Source of the DNA: Stenotrophomonas sp. YIM B06876
Lineage (GTDB): Bacteria > Pseudomonadota > Gammaproteobacteria > Xanthomonadales > Xanthomonadaceae
NCBI RefSeq assembly: GCF_030711595.1
Contig: NZ_JAUJUJ010000012.1
Span: forward strand, 1 to 64,000
Length of the DNA: 64,000 nucleotides
Direction: 5' to 3'
The notes under the pieces were generated by a model. It saw only the letters and a list, made by a program, of their open reading frames with translations. It was not told the DNA's origin and did not search any database. Positions 34,802-44,112 of the stretch are shown piece after piece; position 1 is the stretch's first letter, and every line of letters starts with the position of its first letter. Position numbers and translations under genes: made by a program.

Positions 34802-35707
34802 ATGTCGAATCTTCCGATGGAATCCCCCGGTTACGCCTTTGTGGGCGAACCGCTTGATCGCGCCGATGCGCTGCGCAATGACCCCGAGGCCTTGGCCCGG
34901 CTCTGGCCGCAGGCGCGGATTCTGGTGCTGGACGCCGACGGCACCGCGTTCGCCGATGCGCAGGGCCTGCCGCTGCCGCTGACCGGAGCGCAGGTGGGCG
35001 GTGGACCGGGCACGGCCACGTTCCTGGGGGTGCGCGACGGCCGCGGCTGTTTTTCGATGGAAGCGGCCACCGTGGTGGTGCAGGCGCCCCAACGGGTCGA
35101 CCTGCGGCAAGCCGCCGTCTCCTGGTCCGCCGCCGACTCCAGCCTGTTCTGCTACGCGCGCGGCATGTCCTACTGGCATTCGCGCAACCGCTTCTGCGGG
35201 GTCTGCGGCGGCGCGATCGCCTTTGCCCGTGCCGGTTTCATTGGCCAGTGCGCGCAGTGCGCCACCGAACACTATCCGCGGGTGGACCCGGCGGTGATCG
35301 TCGCGGTCGAGAACAACGGGCGCCTGTTGCTGGGCCGACAATCCAACTGGGCCGCGCGCCGCTATTCGGTGCTGGCCGGGTTCGTCGAACCGGGCGAATC
35401 GCTGGAGCAGACCGTGACCCGCGAGGTGTTCGAGGAAACCCGGGTGCGGGTACGCCACTGCCAGTATGTGGGCACCCAGCCCTGGCCGTTCCCCGGCGCG
35501 CTGATGCTCGGTTTCTGTGCCAGTGCCGAGGACGATGTGCCGACCGTGGATGGCGAGCTGGAAGACGCGCGCTGGTTCACGCCCGACGAGGTGGCCGCGG
35601 CGATGCGGCGCGAGCACACCGACGATGGCGCCGGCTTTTTGCTGCCGCCGAAGATCTCCATCGCGCGGACGTTGATCGGGCACTGGTACCAGCGCCATCG
35701 CCGCTGA
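34802..35707 (+). CDS. nudC: NADH pyrophosphatase / NAD-capped RNA decapping enzyme
   Basis: NudC splits NAD(H) to NMN(H) and AMP, and in E. coli also removes NAD caps from RNA. The 301-residue protein has an N-terminal domain, a zinc ribbon with two CxxC pairs (FCGVCGG and CAQCATEHYP), and the Nudix domain with GFVEPGESLEQTVTREVFEET near residue 200. The NudC signature TQPWPFPGALM is present. One oddity is Arg instead of the usual Gly at the end of the Nudix box (EETRV). The ATG at 34802 is preferred; one at 34817 is possible. It may be co-transcribed with erpA. Confidence 0.93.
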   Translation: MSNLPMESPGYAFVGEPLDRADALRNDPEALARLWPQARILVLDADGTAFADAQGLPLPLTGAQVGGGPGTATFLGVRDGRGCFSMEAATVVVQAPQRVDLRQAAVSWSAADSSLFCYARGMSYWHSRNRFCGVCGGAIAFARAGFIGQCAQCATEHYPRVDPAVIVAVENNGRLLLGRQSNWAARRYSVLAGFVEPGESLEQTVTREVFEETRVRVRHCQYVGTQPWPFPGALMLGFCASAEDDVPTVDGELEDARWFTPDEVAAAMRREHTDDGAGFLLPPKISIARTLIGHWYQRHRR

Positions 35708-35788
35708 GGTGGATTTTTTACAGGCCAGGCCCCGACAGCGGGTCGGCCGCGTCGTCAGCGCCTACAATCGCGGGCAGGAGGGGATCAC

Positions 35789-36682
35789 ATGTTCACGACT
35801 CTGGTCGCAGTGATTGTTGCACTGGTGCTGGGCCACCTGGTACCCGCGGCGATAGGGGCAATACGCAATTACCACTGGTATGGCGACTGGGTGCGCTGGC
35901 TGGATGCGCGTACCGGCGTGGCCGCGGTCTGGCGCGGGCGCTATGGCGCGGCACTGGCCGTGCTGCCGGTCGTGGCGCTGGTCGCACTGCTGCAATGGGC
36001 GCTGCACGGCCGTCTGTTCGGCTTGCCGGCGCTGTGCTTTGGCGTGCTGGTCCTGGTGCTGTGCTGGGGCCCGCGCGATCTGGATCGCGATGTGGAGGCG
36101 GTGATCGATGCCGACGATGCCACCGCACGCCGTGCGGCGGTCGCCCATCTGCAGGCGGCCGGCGGCAGTGTGCACGCGGATGTGGCATCGCTGGCCGAAG
36201 CCACGCTGTTCAATGCGATGCGGCGCTGGTTCGCGCCGATGTTCTGGTTCCTGTTGCTCGGGCCGCTGGGCGCGGTGCTGTACCGGCTGCTGGCGCTGGT
36301 GGCCGAAGGCCCGTTCGCCGCGCTGCTGCCGACCGACAGCCGCCGCGGAGCCGGGACGGCATTGGCGCTGCTGGAGTGGCCGGTCGCCCAGCTGATGGTG
36401 CTGTCGATGGCCCTGGCAGGGAACTTCGACACCGTGTTCACCGCCTGGCGCACGGCGGAGGGCGGCCGCTGGGCGCTGTCGAGCGGATTTCTGGGGGCGG
36501 TCGGCAAAGCCAGCGTCGGCGCCGAGCTGCGGGCCGAGGCCGACGAGTACCGTCAGGTCGGAATGGTTCCGGCCGATCTGCCGCTGCCCGAATTGCGCGA
36601 TGCGATGAGCCTGATCTGGCGGATGCTGCTGCTGTGGCTGGTGGTGCTGGCGCTGCTGATCATTGCCGGCTGGGTCAGCTGA
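35789..36682 (+). CDS. ampE: AmpE-like inner-membrane protein
   Basis: The 297-residue protein has four hydrophobic segments, two near the start and one at the end. Conserved points are NYHWYGDWVRWL near residue 27, an acidic segment DRDVEAVIDADDATARRAAVAHL, and GAGTALALLEWPVAQL. This fits AmpE, described as a sensory membrane partner of the AmpD beta-lactamase control system, though its role is poorly known; it also resembles CobD/CbiB-like proteins. No ampD lies next to it here. AGGAGGGG precedes the ATG at a good distance. It is followed by a convergent gene after 150 bases. Confidence 0.8.
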   Translation: MFTTLVAVIVALVLGHLVPAAIGAIRNYHWYGDWVRWLDARTGVAAVWRGRYGAALAVLPVVALVALLQWALHGRLFGLPALCFGVLVLVLCWGPRDLDRDVEAVIDADDATARRAAVAHLQAAGGSVHADVASLAEATLFNAMRRWFAPMFWFLLLGPLGAVLYRLLALVAEGPFAALLPTDSRRGAGTALALLEWPVAQLMVLSMALAGNFDTVFTAWRTAEGGRWALSSGFLGAVGKASVGAELRAEADEYRQVGMVPADLPLPELRDAMSLIWRMLLLWLVVLALLIIAGWVS

Positions 36683-36832
36683 TCCGGGCGAAATCCCGTA
36701 GCACCGCCGGCAAGCGGTATTCAGCCAGGCGTGAGCAGGGTACCAACACAGGGCGCGGGGGCCCTGCGCCCTGCCCAGGGGCAAACCTGCATGCGGATTG
36801 CCGCGCGTGCAGGCAATGCCCTCGCCGGATCG

Positions 36833-37249
36833 TCACCCTGGTGCCAGTAGCGTGAACGGAAACCACGGCAGGTTGCGGGCTATCCAGTAGGCGGGCAGCA
36901 GCACCAGCCACAGTTTCGGCTCCATCACGATCCCCATCAGCGGCTGCAGCCAACGGGGTTGCCAGCCGGCCGAACTGAGTGTCATCAGCGGGATCAGCCC
37001 CAGCGTGATCAGGCCCAGCGGATTCAGGGCGAAGGCGCGCAACAGGTCGCCGTGGAGCAGCGCATGCAGGGCGCGGGTGAGGCCGCAACCGATGCAGTAA
37101 TAGCCGGTGAAGGCGTGGAACATGCACGGCGGAAACGGGTTGCCGGCGGCATTGGGATCGAACGACCACAGCAGCAAAACACCGGCCGGAACCGCCAGTG
37201 CAGTCCCGGCCAGCAGCAGTTTGTGGCTGGTGTTAAGCAACAGCGGCAA
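36833..37249 (-). CDS. DUF2752-family small membrane protein
   Basis: The protein, about 138 residues, carries the DUF2752 signature: DPNAAGNPFPPCMFHAFTGYYCIGCGLTRALHALLHGD, with the conserved CIGCGxTRA segment and cysteines, between membrane helices. Three helices are visible. No ATG fits; a TTG at 37249 gives a plausible start six bases after the stop of the CD225 gene, but the start is uncertain. The gene is the last of a run of three small membrane proteins (TM2, CD225, DUF2752). Function is unknown. Confidence 0.72.
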   Translation of the reverse strand: MPLLLNTSHKLLLAGTALAVPAGVLLLWSFDPNAAGNPFPPCMFHAFTGYYCIGCGLTRALHALLHGDLLRAFALNPLGLITLGLIPLMTLSSAGWQPRWLQPLMGIVMEPKLWLVLLPAYWIARNLPWFPFTLLAPG

Positions 37250-37254
37250 GGGGC

Positions 37255-37581
37255 TTACTGGTATTTCTGCATCATCTGCAGATACTCGGCCATGCCGCCG
37301 GTGGCGAACAGCACAATGTTGAGCAGCAGGCCGACGACGGCCAGTGCGGTGGCAACCCAGCACCAGGTCTTGGCGTTGTTGGACGCGCGCTGGGCGCCAG
37401 CGACATCGTCCTGTGCCAACAGGGAGTTCACCTTGCTGGAGAACACGATGGCAACAATGCCGACCAGACCCAGCGGGCAGCACAGACAGGTGGCGAGCAC
37501 CGTGGCGATGATTGCCCAGGCCAGGTGGTTGGGAATGATCGCCGGGGCCGTGTCGGTGTTCAGGGGTGGAACGCTGCTCAT
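37255..37581 (-). CDS. CD225/dispanin family membrane protein
   Basis: This 108-residue protein has two hydrophobic segments, one with the CD225 features AIIATVLATCLCCPLGLVGIVAIVFSSKVN followed by a polar loop with Asn-Asn-Ala-Lys, and a second near residues 74-95. The same fold occurs in animal interferon-induced transmembrane proteins. In bacteria the role is unknown; a membrane fusion or curvature role has been suggested for the family. It lies 28 bases after the TM2 gene and just before the DUF2752 gene, so the three are probably one operon. Confidence 0.82.
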   Translation of the reverse strand: MSSVPPLNTDTAPAIIPNHLAWAIIATVLATCLCCPLGLVGIVAIVFSSKVNSLLAQDDVAGAQRASNNAKTWCWVATALAVVGLLLNIVLFATGGMAEYLQMMQKYQ

Positions 37582-37609
37582 GGAGATCTCCGGGGGTGAG
37601 TGAGGAATT

Positions 37610-37942
37610 TCAGCGGGACGTGCAGGAACGGGCGGCGACCACCGGCGAAAGGATCATGGTGGCGATCCAGCACAGCGGCCAGGTGATGAAGCCGATGAAC
37701 ACGAAGCACAGCAGGAAATTGACCAGCGCCAGGGCCCAGTAGCCAAACATGAAAAGCAGGCCGGTGGCGACGTTGCCGGCGTACAGATGGCCAATGCCGA
37801 AGATCTGGAACAGGCCCGGAACCACCTCCAGCACCGCGGCGGTACCGCCGGATTTGTGCGGGTGGTAGTGGTGGTGCACCTGCTGCGGAGCGGCAGGCGG
37901 CGCAGGCGGCATGACCGGCAGCGGCGGTACGGCGTTGTCCAT
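37610..37942 (-). CDS. TM2-domain protein
   Basis: This 110-residue protein has a proline-rich start, a histidine-rich stretch (VHHHYHPHK, about residues 22-30) and then two membrane helices joined by a short turn, as in TM2 proteins (GLFQIFGIGHLYAGNVATGLLFMFGYW). The histidines could bind metal. It is the first of three consecutive small membrane protein genes. The function is unknown. Confidence 0.8.
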   Translation of the reverse strand: MDNAVPPLPVMPPAPPAAPQQVHHHYHPHKSGGTAAVLEVVPGLFQIFGIGHLYAGNVATGLLFMFGYWALALVNFLLCFVFIGFITWPLCWIATMILSPVVAARSCTSR

Positions 37943-38036
37943 GGATCCCCTTGCGCAGTGTGTGCACGGAGGTTTCCCCCTGCCATGCGTCTGGCATCAG
38001 CGTAGCCAGTTGTCTGCCATCTGCAAAGGCGATTTT

Positions 38037-39926
38037 TCAGGCCTCTTCGCCGCGCAAGCCGCTTACCTGTGCTTCCAGTTGCGTGGCACCGGTACTGGCG
38101 CCATCCACGGCGGGCGCGGCAGCGACCTGGATATGGGCGCGGAAACGCCGCGGCACGCGCATGCGCCCGAGCCGGGTGTCGCGGCGGCTCCACATGCTGG
38201 CCCACATGCCCCGCAGGGCCATCGGCACCACCGGCACCGGGCGCCGCGCGAGAATTTTCTCCACGCCCGGTTTGAACGGCGCGATGCTGCCATCGACACT
38301 CAAGGCGCCCTCGGGGAAGATGCAGACCAGCTCGCCGGCGGCCAGCGCGGCATCCACTTCGTCGAAGGCGCGCTGCATCAGCGCGGCGTCCTCTTTGGGG
38401 CTGGCGATCGGGATCGCCCTGGCGGTGCGGAAGATCCAGCGCAGCACCGGGATATTGAAGATCCTGTAATACATCACGAAGCGCACCGGCCGCGGGATGG
38501 TGGCCGACAGGATCAGCGCATCCATGTAGCTGACGTGGTTGCACACGATCAACGCCGCGCCTTCGTCGGGCACGTGCGCCTCCACCCCGTGCACGCGCAG
38601 CCGGTACAGCGCATGCACCATGATCCAGCTGAGGAAGCGCATCAGGAATTCCGGCACCAGGGTGAAGATCCACAGCGCCACCAGCGCGTTGGCGATGGCC
38701 AGCGCCAGGAACAGCTGCGGAATGCTCCAGCCGAGCACGCGCTGCGCCACCAGCCCGCAGGCGGCCGCCAGCACGATGAAGCCGGAGTTCTGGATGTTCA
38801 GCGCGGCGAACACGCGCGACATCTCCGACTTCGGCGTGCGGCTCTGGATCAACGCGAACAGCGGCACCACGAAGACGCCGGTGAACAGGCCGATGCCGAG
38901 CAGGTCGATGACGATGCGCCCACTGCCGGGCTGCCGCAGGAAGCCGGCCACATCCAGCCCGGCCGCCAGCGGGGCGTCGGGGCGGGCGAAATACAGATCC
39001 AGCATGAAGGCGGTCATGCCGATCGACCCCAGCGGCACCAGGCCGATCTCGACGATGCGCCCGGACAGCTTCTCGCACAGCAGCGAGCCGGTGCCGGTGC
39101 CAAGGGAAAACAGCGCCAGCGCGAACAGGTACAGGGTCGAACCGCCGCCCAGGTTCACTTCGGCGTAGGTCGGCAGCTGCGAGGTCAGCAGGGTGCCCAC
39201 GAACCAGAACCAGGACACGCCGAGGATGGCGTTGCGCACCGCGATCTGCTTTTTGGCCATGCGCAACACGGCCAGCGATTCGGGCAGCGGATTCCAGTTG
39301 ATCTTCAACTCCGGCGCGCCGGCATCCACTCGCGGAATCAGCCGCGCGACGGCATTGCCGGCCACCGCCAGTGCGATCACGGTTGCCGCCGCCGTGGCCG
39401 GGCCGTAGCTGCCGGCGACCTGGAAGATCAGCCCGCCGAGCATCATGCCGCTGAGGATCGAGATCGAGGTGCCCATTTCGACCAGGCCATTGCCGCCGGT
39501 CAGTTCTTCGGGCTTGAGGATCGAGGGCAGCACCGAATATTTCACCGGCCCGAACAGGGTCGATTGCACGCCGGTGGCGAACAGCGCCAACAGCAGCACC
39601 GGCATGCTCTGGGTCAAAAAGCCGATCGCGGCCAGCGACATGATCACGATTTCCATCGTGGTGGTGATCACGATCAGGCGCTGCTTTTCCAGCTTCTCGG
39701 CGATCTGCCCGGCCAGGGCGGAGAACAGGAAGTAGGGGGCGATGAAGATCGCCGGCGCCAGCGTGGTGTACAGCGAGCGCTCTTCGGTGCTGACGCCCAG
39801 ATAGAACAGCAGGCCGATGATCGCCTGGCGGTACACGTTGTCGTTGAACGCACCCAGTGCCTGGACGATGAAGAACGGCAGGAAGCGGCGCTGCCGCAGC
39901 AGGGCGAACTGGTTGTGCGCGGACAT
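38037..39926 (-). CDS. Fusion of lysophospholipid transporter (LplT-like MFS) and 1-acylglycerol-3-phosphate acyltransferase
   Basis: The 629-residue protein has a major-facilitator domain (about 1-420, twelve helices, beginning FLPFFIVQALGAFNDNVYRQA as in LplT) fused to a PlsC-type acyltransferase (about 435-610). The acyltransferase motifs are NHVSYMDA (catalytic H-x4-D) and FPEGALS. In E. coli, LplT and the Aas acyltransferase are separate and together recycle lysophospholipids; here transport and reacylation would be linked. Larger versions with a third acyl-ACP synthetase domain exist, but this one lacks it. It stands alone on the minus strand. Confidence 0.9.
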   Translation of the reverse strand: MSAHNQFALLRQRRFLPFFIVQALGAFNDNVYRQAIIGLLFYLGVSTEERSLYTTLAPAIFIAPYFLFSALAGQIAEKLEKQRLIVITTTMEIVIMSLAAIGFLTQSMPVLLLALFATGVQSTLFGPVKYSVLPSILKPEELTGGNGLVEMGTSISILSGMMLGGLIFQVAGSYGPATAAATVIALAVAGNAVARLIPRVDAGAPELKINWNPLPESLAVLRMAKKQIAVRNAILGVSWFWFVGTLLTSQLPTYAEVNLGGGSTLYLFALALFSLGTGTGSLLCEKLSGRIVEIGLVPLGSIGMTAFMLDLYFARPDAPLAAGLDVAGFLRQPGSGRIVIDLLGIGLFTGVFVVPLFALIQSRTPKSEMSRVFAALNIQNSGFIVLAAACGLVAQRVLGWSIPQLFLALAIANALVALWIFTLVPEFLMRFLSWIMVHALYRLRVHGVEAHVPDEGAALIVCNHVSYMDALILSATIPRPVRFVMYYRIFNIPVLRWIFRTARAIPIASPKEDAALMQRAFDEVDAALAAGELVCIFPEGALSVDGSIAPFKPGVEKILARRPVPVVPMALRGMWASMWSRRDTRLGRMRVPRRFRAHIQVAAAPAVDGASTGATQLEAQVSGLRGEEA

Positions 39927-40008
39927 CGGTGCTCCTTGTAGTGCGCCGCAGCCTAGCAGACCGTCGGGTCATGGCGGTGCGTCGCACGCATCGATGGAGC
40001 AGGCCTGC

Positions 40009-42253
40009 TCAGGCCCTTGCCGGCGCCGCGGCGGAGGCCGGTACCCGCACCAGCGCATTGGCGGCCCGGCGCAGTTGGGGCACCAGCCGCAACATCAGGG
40101 CCAGCTGGGTGCGTACCAGCCGCTGCGGGTCATCGATATCGTCGGGCACCTGCTCCAGGGTGTCGGCCAGGGCTTCGTGTTCGCTCTCGGCCAGCGGCAG
40201 CGGCGTGCGCGTGGTCAACGCTTGGCCGAGCTGTTGCAGTTGCTGTTGCAGGCGCGCCTGGCCGCGCTCGATCAGACCGTCCTCCGGGACGCCCGCCAGC
40301 CGCGGGCGATGCGCGCCGAGTGCCGACAGATAGCCGAGCAGGGTGTTGGACAGCGCCAGGAAACGGAAGCCGGCATCGAGGTTGCCGCGCGCATAGCCGG
40401 GCTCGCGCAGCATGTTGGCCAGCGCCACCGACAGTGCGGCATCGGCGTTGTGCATGTCGCGCCGGGCGATACGGTAGGCCAGGTCATCGCGCATGCCGCC
40501 GCGGTACTGGCCCAGCACTTCCTCCAGATAGCGCACGCTGCTGGTGATCACGTTGGCCGTCACCAGATGCAGGCGCCGGCCCTGCCAGTCGGGCAGGATC
40601 AGCAACGAGGCGGCCGCGGCAATCGCGCAGCCGATCAGGGTGTCGAGCAGACGCGGCCAGATCAGCACGTAACCGTTGCCGATCAGGTTGAAACACAACA
40701 GCGCCATCAGCGTCATGGCGGCGGTTGCCAGCACGTAGCGATCGGTGCGGGTGACAAAGAACAGCAGGGCGGCGGCCAGCGCCAGCAGCAGTTGCAGTTC
40801 GGTACCGGGGAACAGCTGCATCAGCGCCCAGGTCACGCCCAGGCCGAGCAGGGTGCCGGCAATGCGCTGCACCAGCCGCAGCCGGGTGGCACCGTAGTTG
40901 GGGCGGCATACGAACACGGTGGTCAGCAGGATCCAGTAGCCGTTTTCCGGCTGGATCAGCTTGAGCAGCGTCCAGCCGACGACCAGCGCGATGGCGATGC
41001 GCAGGCCGTGGCGGAACAGCAGTGAACCGGGAGTCAGCTGCTGGCGCAGGCGCGTGGCCATTTCCTTGAACGTGTGCGGCGAGGAGTCGCGCAGGCGGGT
41101 ATCCATGTTGTCCAGCGGGGTGTCGGCCAGCGCCGCTTCGGACAGCTGGCGTTCGATACGCGCCAGGTTGTCGGCCAGCAGCTGCAACGAACCCAGCAGC
41201 CGCGGCCATTCCGGTTTGCCCTGCGCGCGCCGGTGCTGCAACGACCGCGCCAGATCAAGGCTGGCCCTGCGCGCGCAGGTGCTGCAACGACCGCGCCAGA
41301 TCAAGGCTGGCCATGCGCGTGTGTTCGCCGTAGTCGAACGGCTGTCGCTGGCGGATGGCGCTGCCCAGTGCGGTGCAGGCCTTGCCCTGCAGCGACAGCA
41401 GGCGCCGGCAGCGGTACAGCACGTCGCTGTGGAAGAACGTCTCGATCAGGGCTTCGTACGGGTAGTGCGAGGAGCTGGCGCGCTCGTGGAAATCCTGCGC
41501 CATGTAATACAGGCGGAAGTACAGCCCCGACTGCACACCCGGCCGGCCGGAACGGCCGAAGCGGCTGAGGATCGCGGTCTTGGCGGCGTTGAGGGCGGCC
41601 ACCACGCGCACGTTCTGCTCGGCCAGGGCCAGCCGGCGGGCATCCTGGTCGCCCTGCCGCACCGGCTCGAACAGGTCCGCCTTCAGTTGCAGGTACTGGC
41701 CCAGTTCGGTGAACAGCTGCGCCAGCCGCTCGCGCACCGGGCGGTTGGCGAACATCAGCGTCCACAGGATCGACAGCGCCCCATACCAGGCCGCGCCGAT
41801 CAGCAGCTGCAGCAGGTAATGCCAGGCCGGGTCGCTGCCGCCGGCCGGATGCGGCTGCAAGGCGGGCATGGTGTAGATGGCCAGGGTCACCGTGGCCTGG
41901 CCGATGGAGGCGTAGCGCTCGCCCAGGGCGCCGAGCAGGGTCAGCGCGAAGGCGGCCAGCGCCAGGCTGGCAATGAACAGCACCGGATACGGATACAACC
42001 GGATCATCGCCGCGCCGGCCAGGCAGAAGCACAGCAACGACAGCGTCACCGACTTGCTGCGGCCCCAGCCGTTGTCATCGGTTTCGGCAATCGCACTGGC
42101 AATCGTGCCCAGGAACAGCGCCGGCAGCGGTTGCAGGTCGCCGCGGTACCAGCACACCGCCATCAGCGTGGACAGGGCGATGAACACACGCAGGCCGTAG
42201 CTGGCCTTCTCGTGGGCCCACAACTGGCTCAAGCGGGATTCAAGGACGGACAT
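40009..42253 (-). pseudogene. YccS/FUSC-family membrane protein, frameshifted by a 46-bp tandem duplication
   Basis: Two consecutive minus-strand frames together form one YccS-type protein. The first part (42253 to 41255, 332 residues) has the N-terminal membrane helices and cytosolic domain. The second (from about 41304 to 40009) carries the rest, with the typical PENGYWILLTTVFVCRPNYGATRLR segment and the second set of helices. They are separated by a tandem duplication of 46 bases (41221-41312), which shifts the frame. Without one copy the gene would encode 732 residues, close to the E. coli YccS length of about 720. The family is linked to export of aromatic acids (AaeB-like). The product is probably not functional. 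Confidence 0.85.
41221..41312. repeat. 46-bp tandem duplication disrupting the FUSC gene
   Basis: Bases 41221-41266 and 41267-41312 are two adjacent copies of 46 bases that differ at one position (C at 41231, A at 41277). The length is not a multiple of three, so the insertion changes the reading frame. On the minus strand both copies encode SLDLARSLQH and then R-A-Q-G, in different frames. The single difference shows it is not a simple assembly repeat of one read. Confidence 0.93.
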
Positions 42254-42384
42254 GTGCGGCAGGTTGGGAAGGAAACCGCATTATTGCGGGGCCGGCGGTG
42301 CTTCGCGGCATGTGCGCATGGTAAGTCTGCCCCCCGAAGCGTTTGCCGCCGGCGTTGCACGAGTAGCAAGACCGGCCGCTGCGT

Positions 42385-43677
42385 TTACACCGGGAGCCCC
42401 TCGCGGGCGATGGCACGCCAGCCAATGTCGTTGCGGTGGAACTCGTTGGTCCAGCTGACCTTGGCCACGCCGGCGTAAGCATTGGCCTGGGCATCGGCCA
42501 CGCTGTTGCCCAGTGCGGCCACGCATAGCACGCGGCCGCCGGCGCTGATGACGTTGCCGTCGGCGTCCAGTGCGGTGCCGGCATGGAAGACCTTGGCGTT
42601 GGCGGGAACATCGGCCAAGCCGGTGATGACATCGCCGGTGATCGGGGTTTCCGGATACGGCCTGGCGGCCATCACCACGCCCAGGCTCGGGCGCTCGTCC
42701 CACTGCGCGGTGGTGTCGTGCAGCTTGCCGTCGAGGGCGGCCTCGAGCAGGTCGACCAGATCCGACTGCAGGCGCAGCATTACCGGCTGGGTTTCCGGGT
42801 CGCCAAAGCGCACGTTGAATTCGATCACCTTCGGCGCGCCGGCCGCGTCGATCATCAGCCCGGCATACAGGAAGCCGGTGAACGGCACGCCGTCTTTGAT
42901 CATGCCCTGCACGGTCGGGTTGACCACCTCGCGCATCACGCGGTCATGCACTTCGGCGGTGACCACCGGGGCCGGCGAATACGCGCCCATGCCGCCGGTG
43001 TTGGGGCCGGTGTCGCCGTCGCCCACGCGCTTGTGATCCTGCGAGGTCGCCATTGGCAGTGCGGTGGCGCCATCGACCATGGAGATGAAGCTGGCTTCCT
43101 CGCCGTCGAGGAATTCCTCGATCACCACGCGCGCGCCGGCATCGCCAAACGCGTTGCCGCCGAGCATGTCGCGCACGGCGTCCTCGGCCTCGGCCAGGGT
43201 CATCGCCACGATCACGCCCTTGCCCGCGGCCAGGCCATCGGCCTTGACCACGATCGGCGCACCCTTCTCGCGCAGGTAGGCCAGCGCCGGCTCCACTTCG
43301 GTGTGCACCGCGTAGAACGCGGTGGGAATGCCGTGGCGGGCGAGGAAATCCTTGGCGAACGCCTTGCTGCCTTCCAGCTGCGCGGCGGCGGCGGTCGGCC
43401 CGAAGATGCGCAGGCCCGCGGCGCGGAAGGTATCGACCACGCCGGCCACCAGCGGTACTTCCGGGCCGACCACGGTCAGGGCCACGGTCTCGTCCTGCGC
43501 CAGTTTCAGCAGCCCGGCGATGTCGGTGACCTTCACCGCCACGTTGCGGCACTTGGCCTCGGTGGCGGTGCCGGCGTTGCCCGGCGCGACCAGCACCTCG
43601 CCCACGCGTGGCGATTGCGCCAGCTTCCAGGCCAGGGCGTGCTCGCGGCCACCTGCGCCGATGACAAGGATTTTCAT
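42385..43677 (-). CDS. purD: Phosphoribosylamine-glycine ligase
   Basis: PurD (GAR synthetase) joins phosphoribosylamine and glycine with ATP, the second step of purine synthesis. The 430-residue ATP-grasp enzyme shows the start MKILVIGAGGREHALAWKLA, the PTAAAAQLEGSKAFAKDFL segment, the glycine-rich KADGLAAGKGVIV and the C-terminal FNVRFGDPETQ motif. It is separated from purH by two lipoprotein genes on the same strand. Length is standard. Confidence 0.97.
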   Translation of the reverse strand: MKILVIGAGGREHALAWKLAQSPRVGEVLVAPGNAGTATEAKCRNVAVKVTDIAGLLKLAQDETVALTVVGPEVPLVAGVVDTFRAAGLRIFGPTAAAAQLEGSKAFAKDFLARHGIPTAFYAVHTEVEPALAYLREKGAPIVVKADGLAAGKGVIVAMTLAEAEDAVRDMLGGNAFGDAGARVVIEEFLDGEEASFISMVDGATALPMATSQDHKRVGDGDTGPNTGGMGAYSPAPVVTAEVHDRVMREVVNPTVQGMIKDGVPFTGFLYAGLMIDAAGAPKVIEFNVRFGDPETQPVMLRLQSDLVDLLEAALDGKLHDTTAQWDERPSLGVVMAARPYPETPITGDVITGLADVPANAKVFHAGTALDADGNVISAGGRVLCVAALGNSVADAQANAYAGVAKVSWTNEFHRNDIGWRAIAREGLPV

Positions 43678-43698
43678 GGGATCGGTTCCTGTGGAATC

Positions 43699-44112
43699 TC
43701 AAGGAGGGGAGCAGTCGCTCGCGGCCAGCGTGGTTTCAAAGAACAGCCGGTTGTCGGCGTCGACGAAGCGCCGGCGCAGGCCGCCGCCAGCGGCAAACAC
43801 CGGGCCCAGCGCCTTGACCGCGCACAGCTCGCGCATCGATGCCTGTTCGTCCTGCTGCAGGGCGGCGAACAGGTCGGGTTTGGCCTTGGCCATCGCCACC
43901 GTGGCCTCGGGAAAACGCACCACCAGCACCAGGTCGCGGCCGTGGCGATGGACCGAATCGGTGATCAGGCCGTCGCGATAGGGCGTGGGCAGGTCCTTGC
44001 CAAGGACGGTGATGGCCTGGCGCTGGGCATCGGCCAGTACGCCGGTGCCGCAGGCGGCCAGCAGTGGCAGCAGCGCCACCATCCACAGCGGACGCGGAAA
44101 ATGACGGATCAC
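43699..44112 (-). CDS. Small lipoprotein of unknown function, upstream of purD
   Basis: The 137-residue protein begins with a lipoprotein signal (hydrophobic stretch, then LLAACGTG, Cys at 21) and so is probably anchored to a membrane by its N-terminus. The mature part has no recognised domain; a conserved-looking core includes VHRHGRDLVLVVRFPEATV. Two further cysteines are present (LCAVKA and SDCSPP). It overlaps the previous gene by four bases and precedes purD by 21, so it is likely read as part of a purH-to-purD transcript. Confidence 0.7.
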   Translation of the reverse strand: MIRHFPRPLWMVALLPLLAACGTGVLADAQRQAITVLGKDLPTPYRDGLITDSVHRHGRDLVLVVRFPEATVAMAKAKPDLFAALQQDEQASMRELCAVKALGPVFAAGGGLRRRFVDADNRLFFETTLAASDCSPP

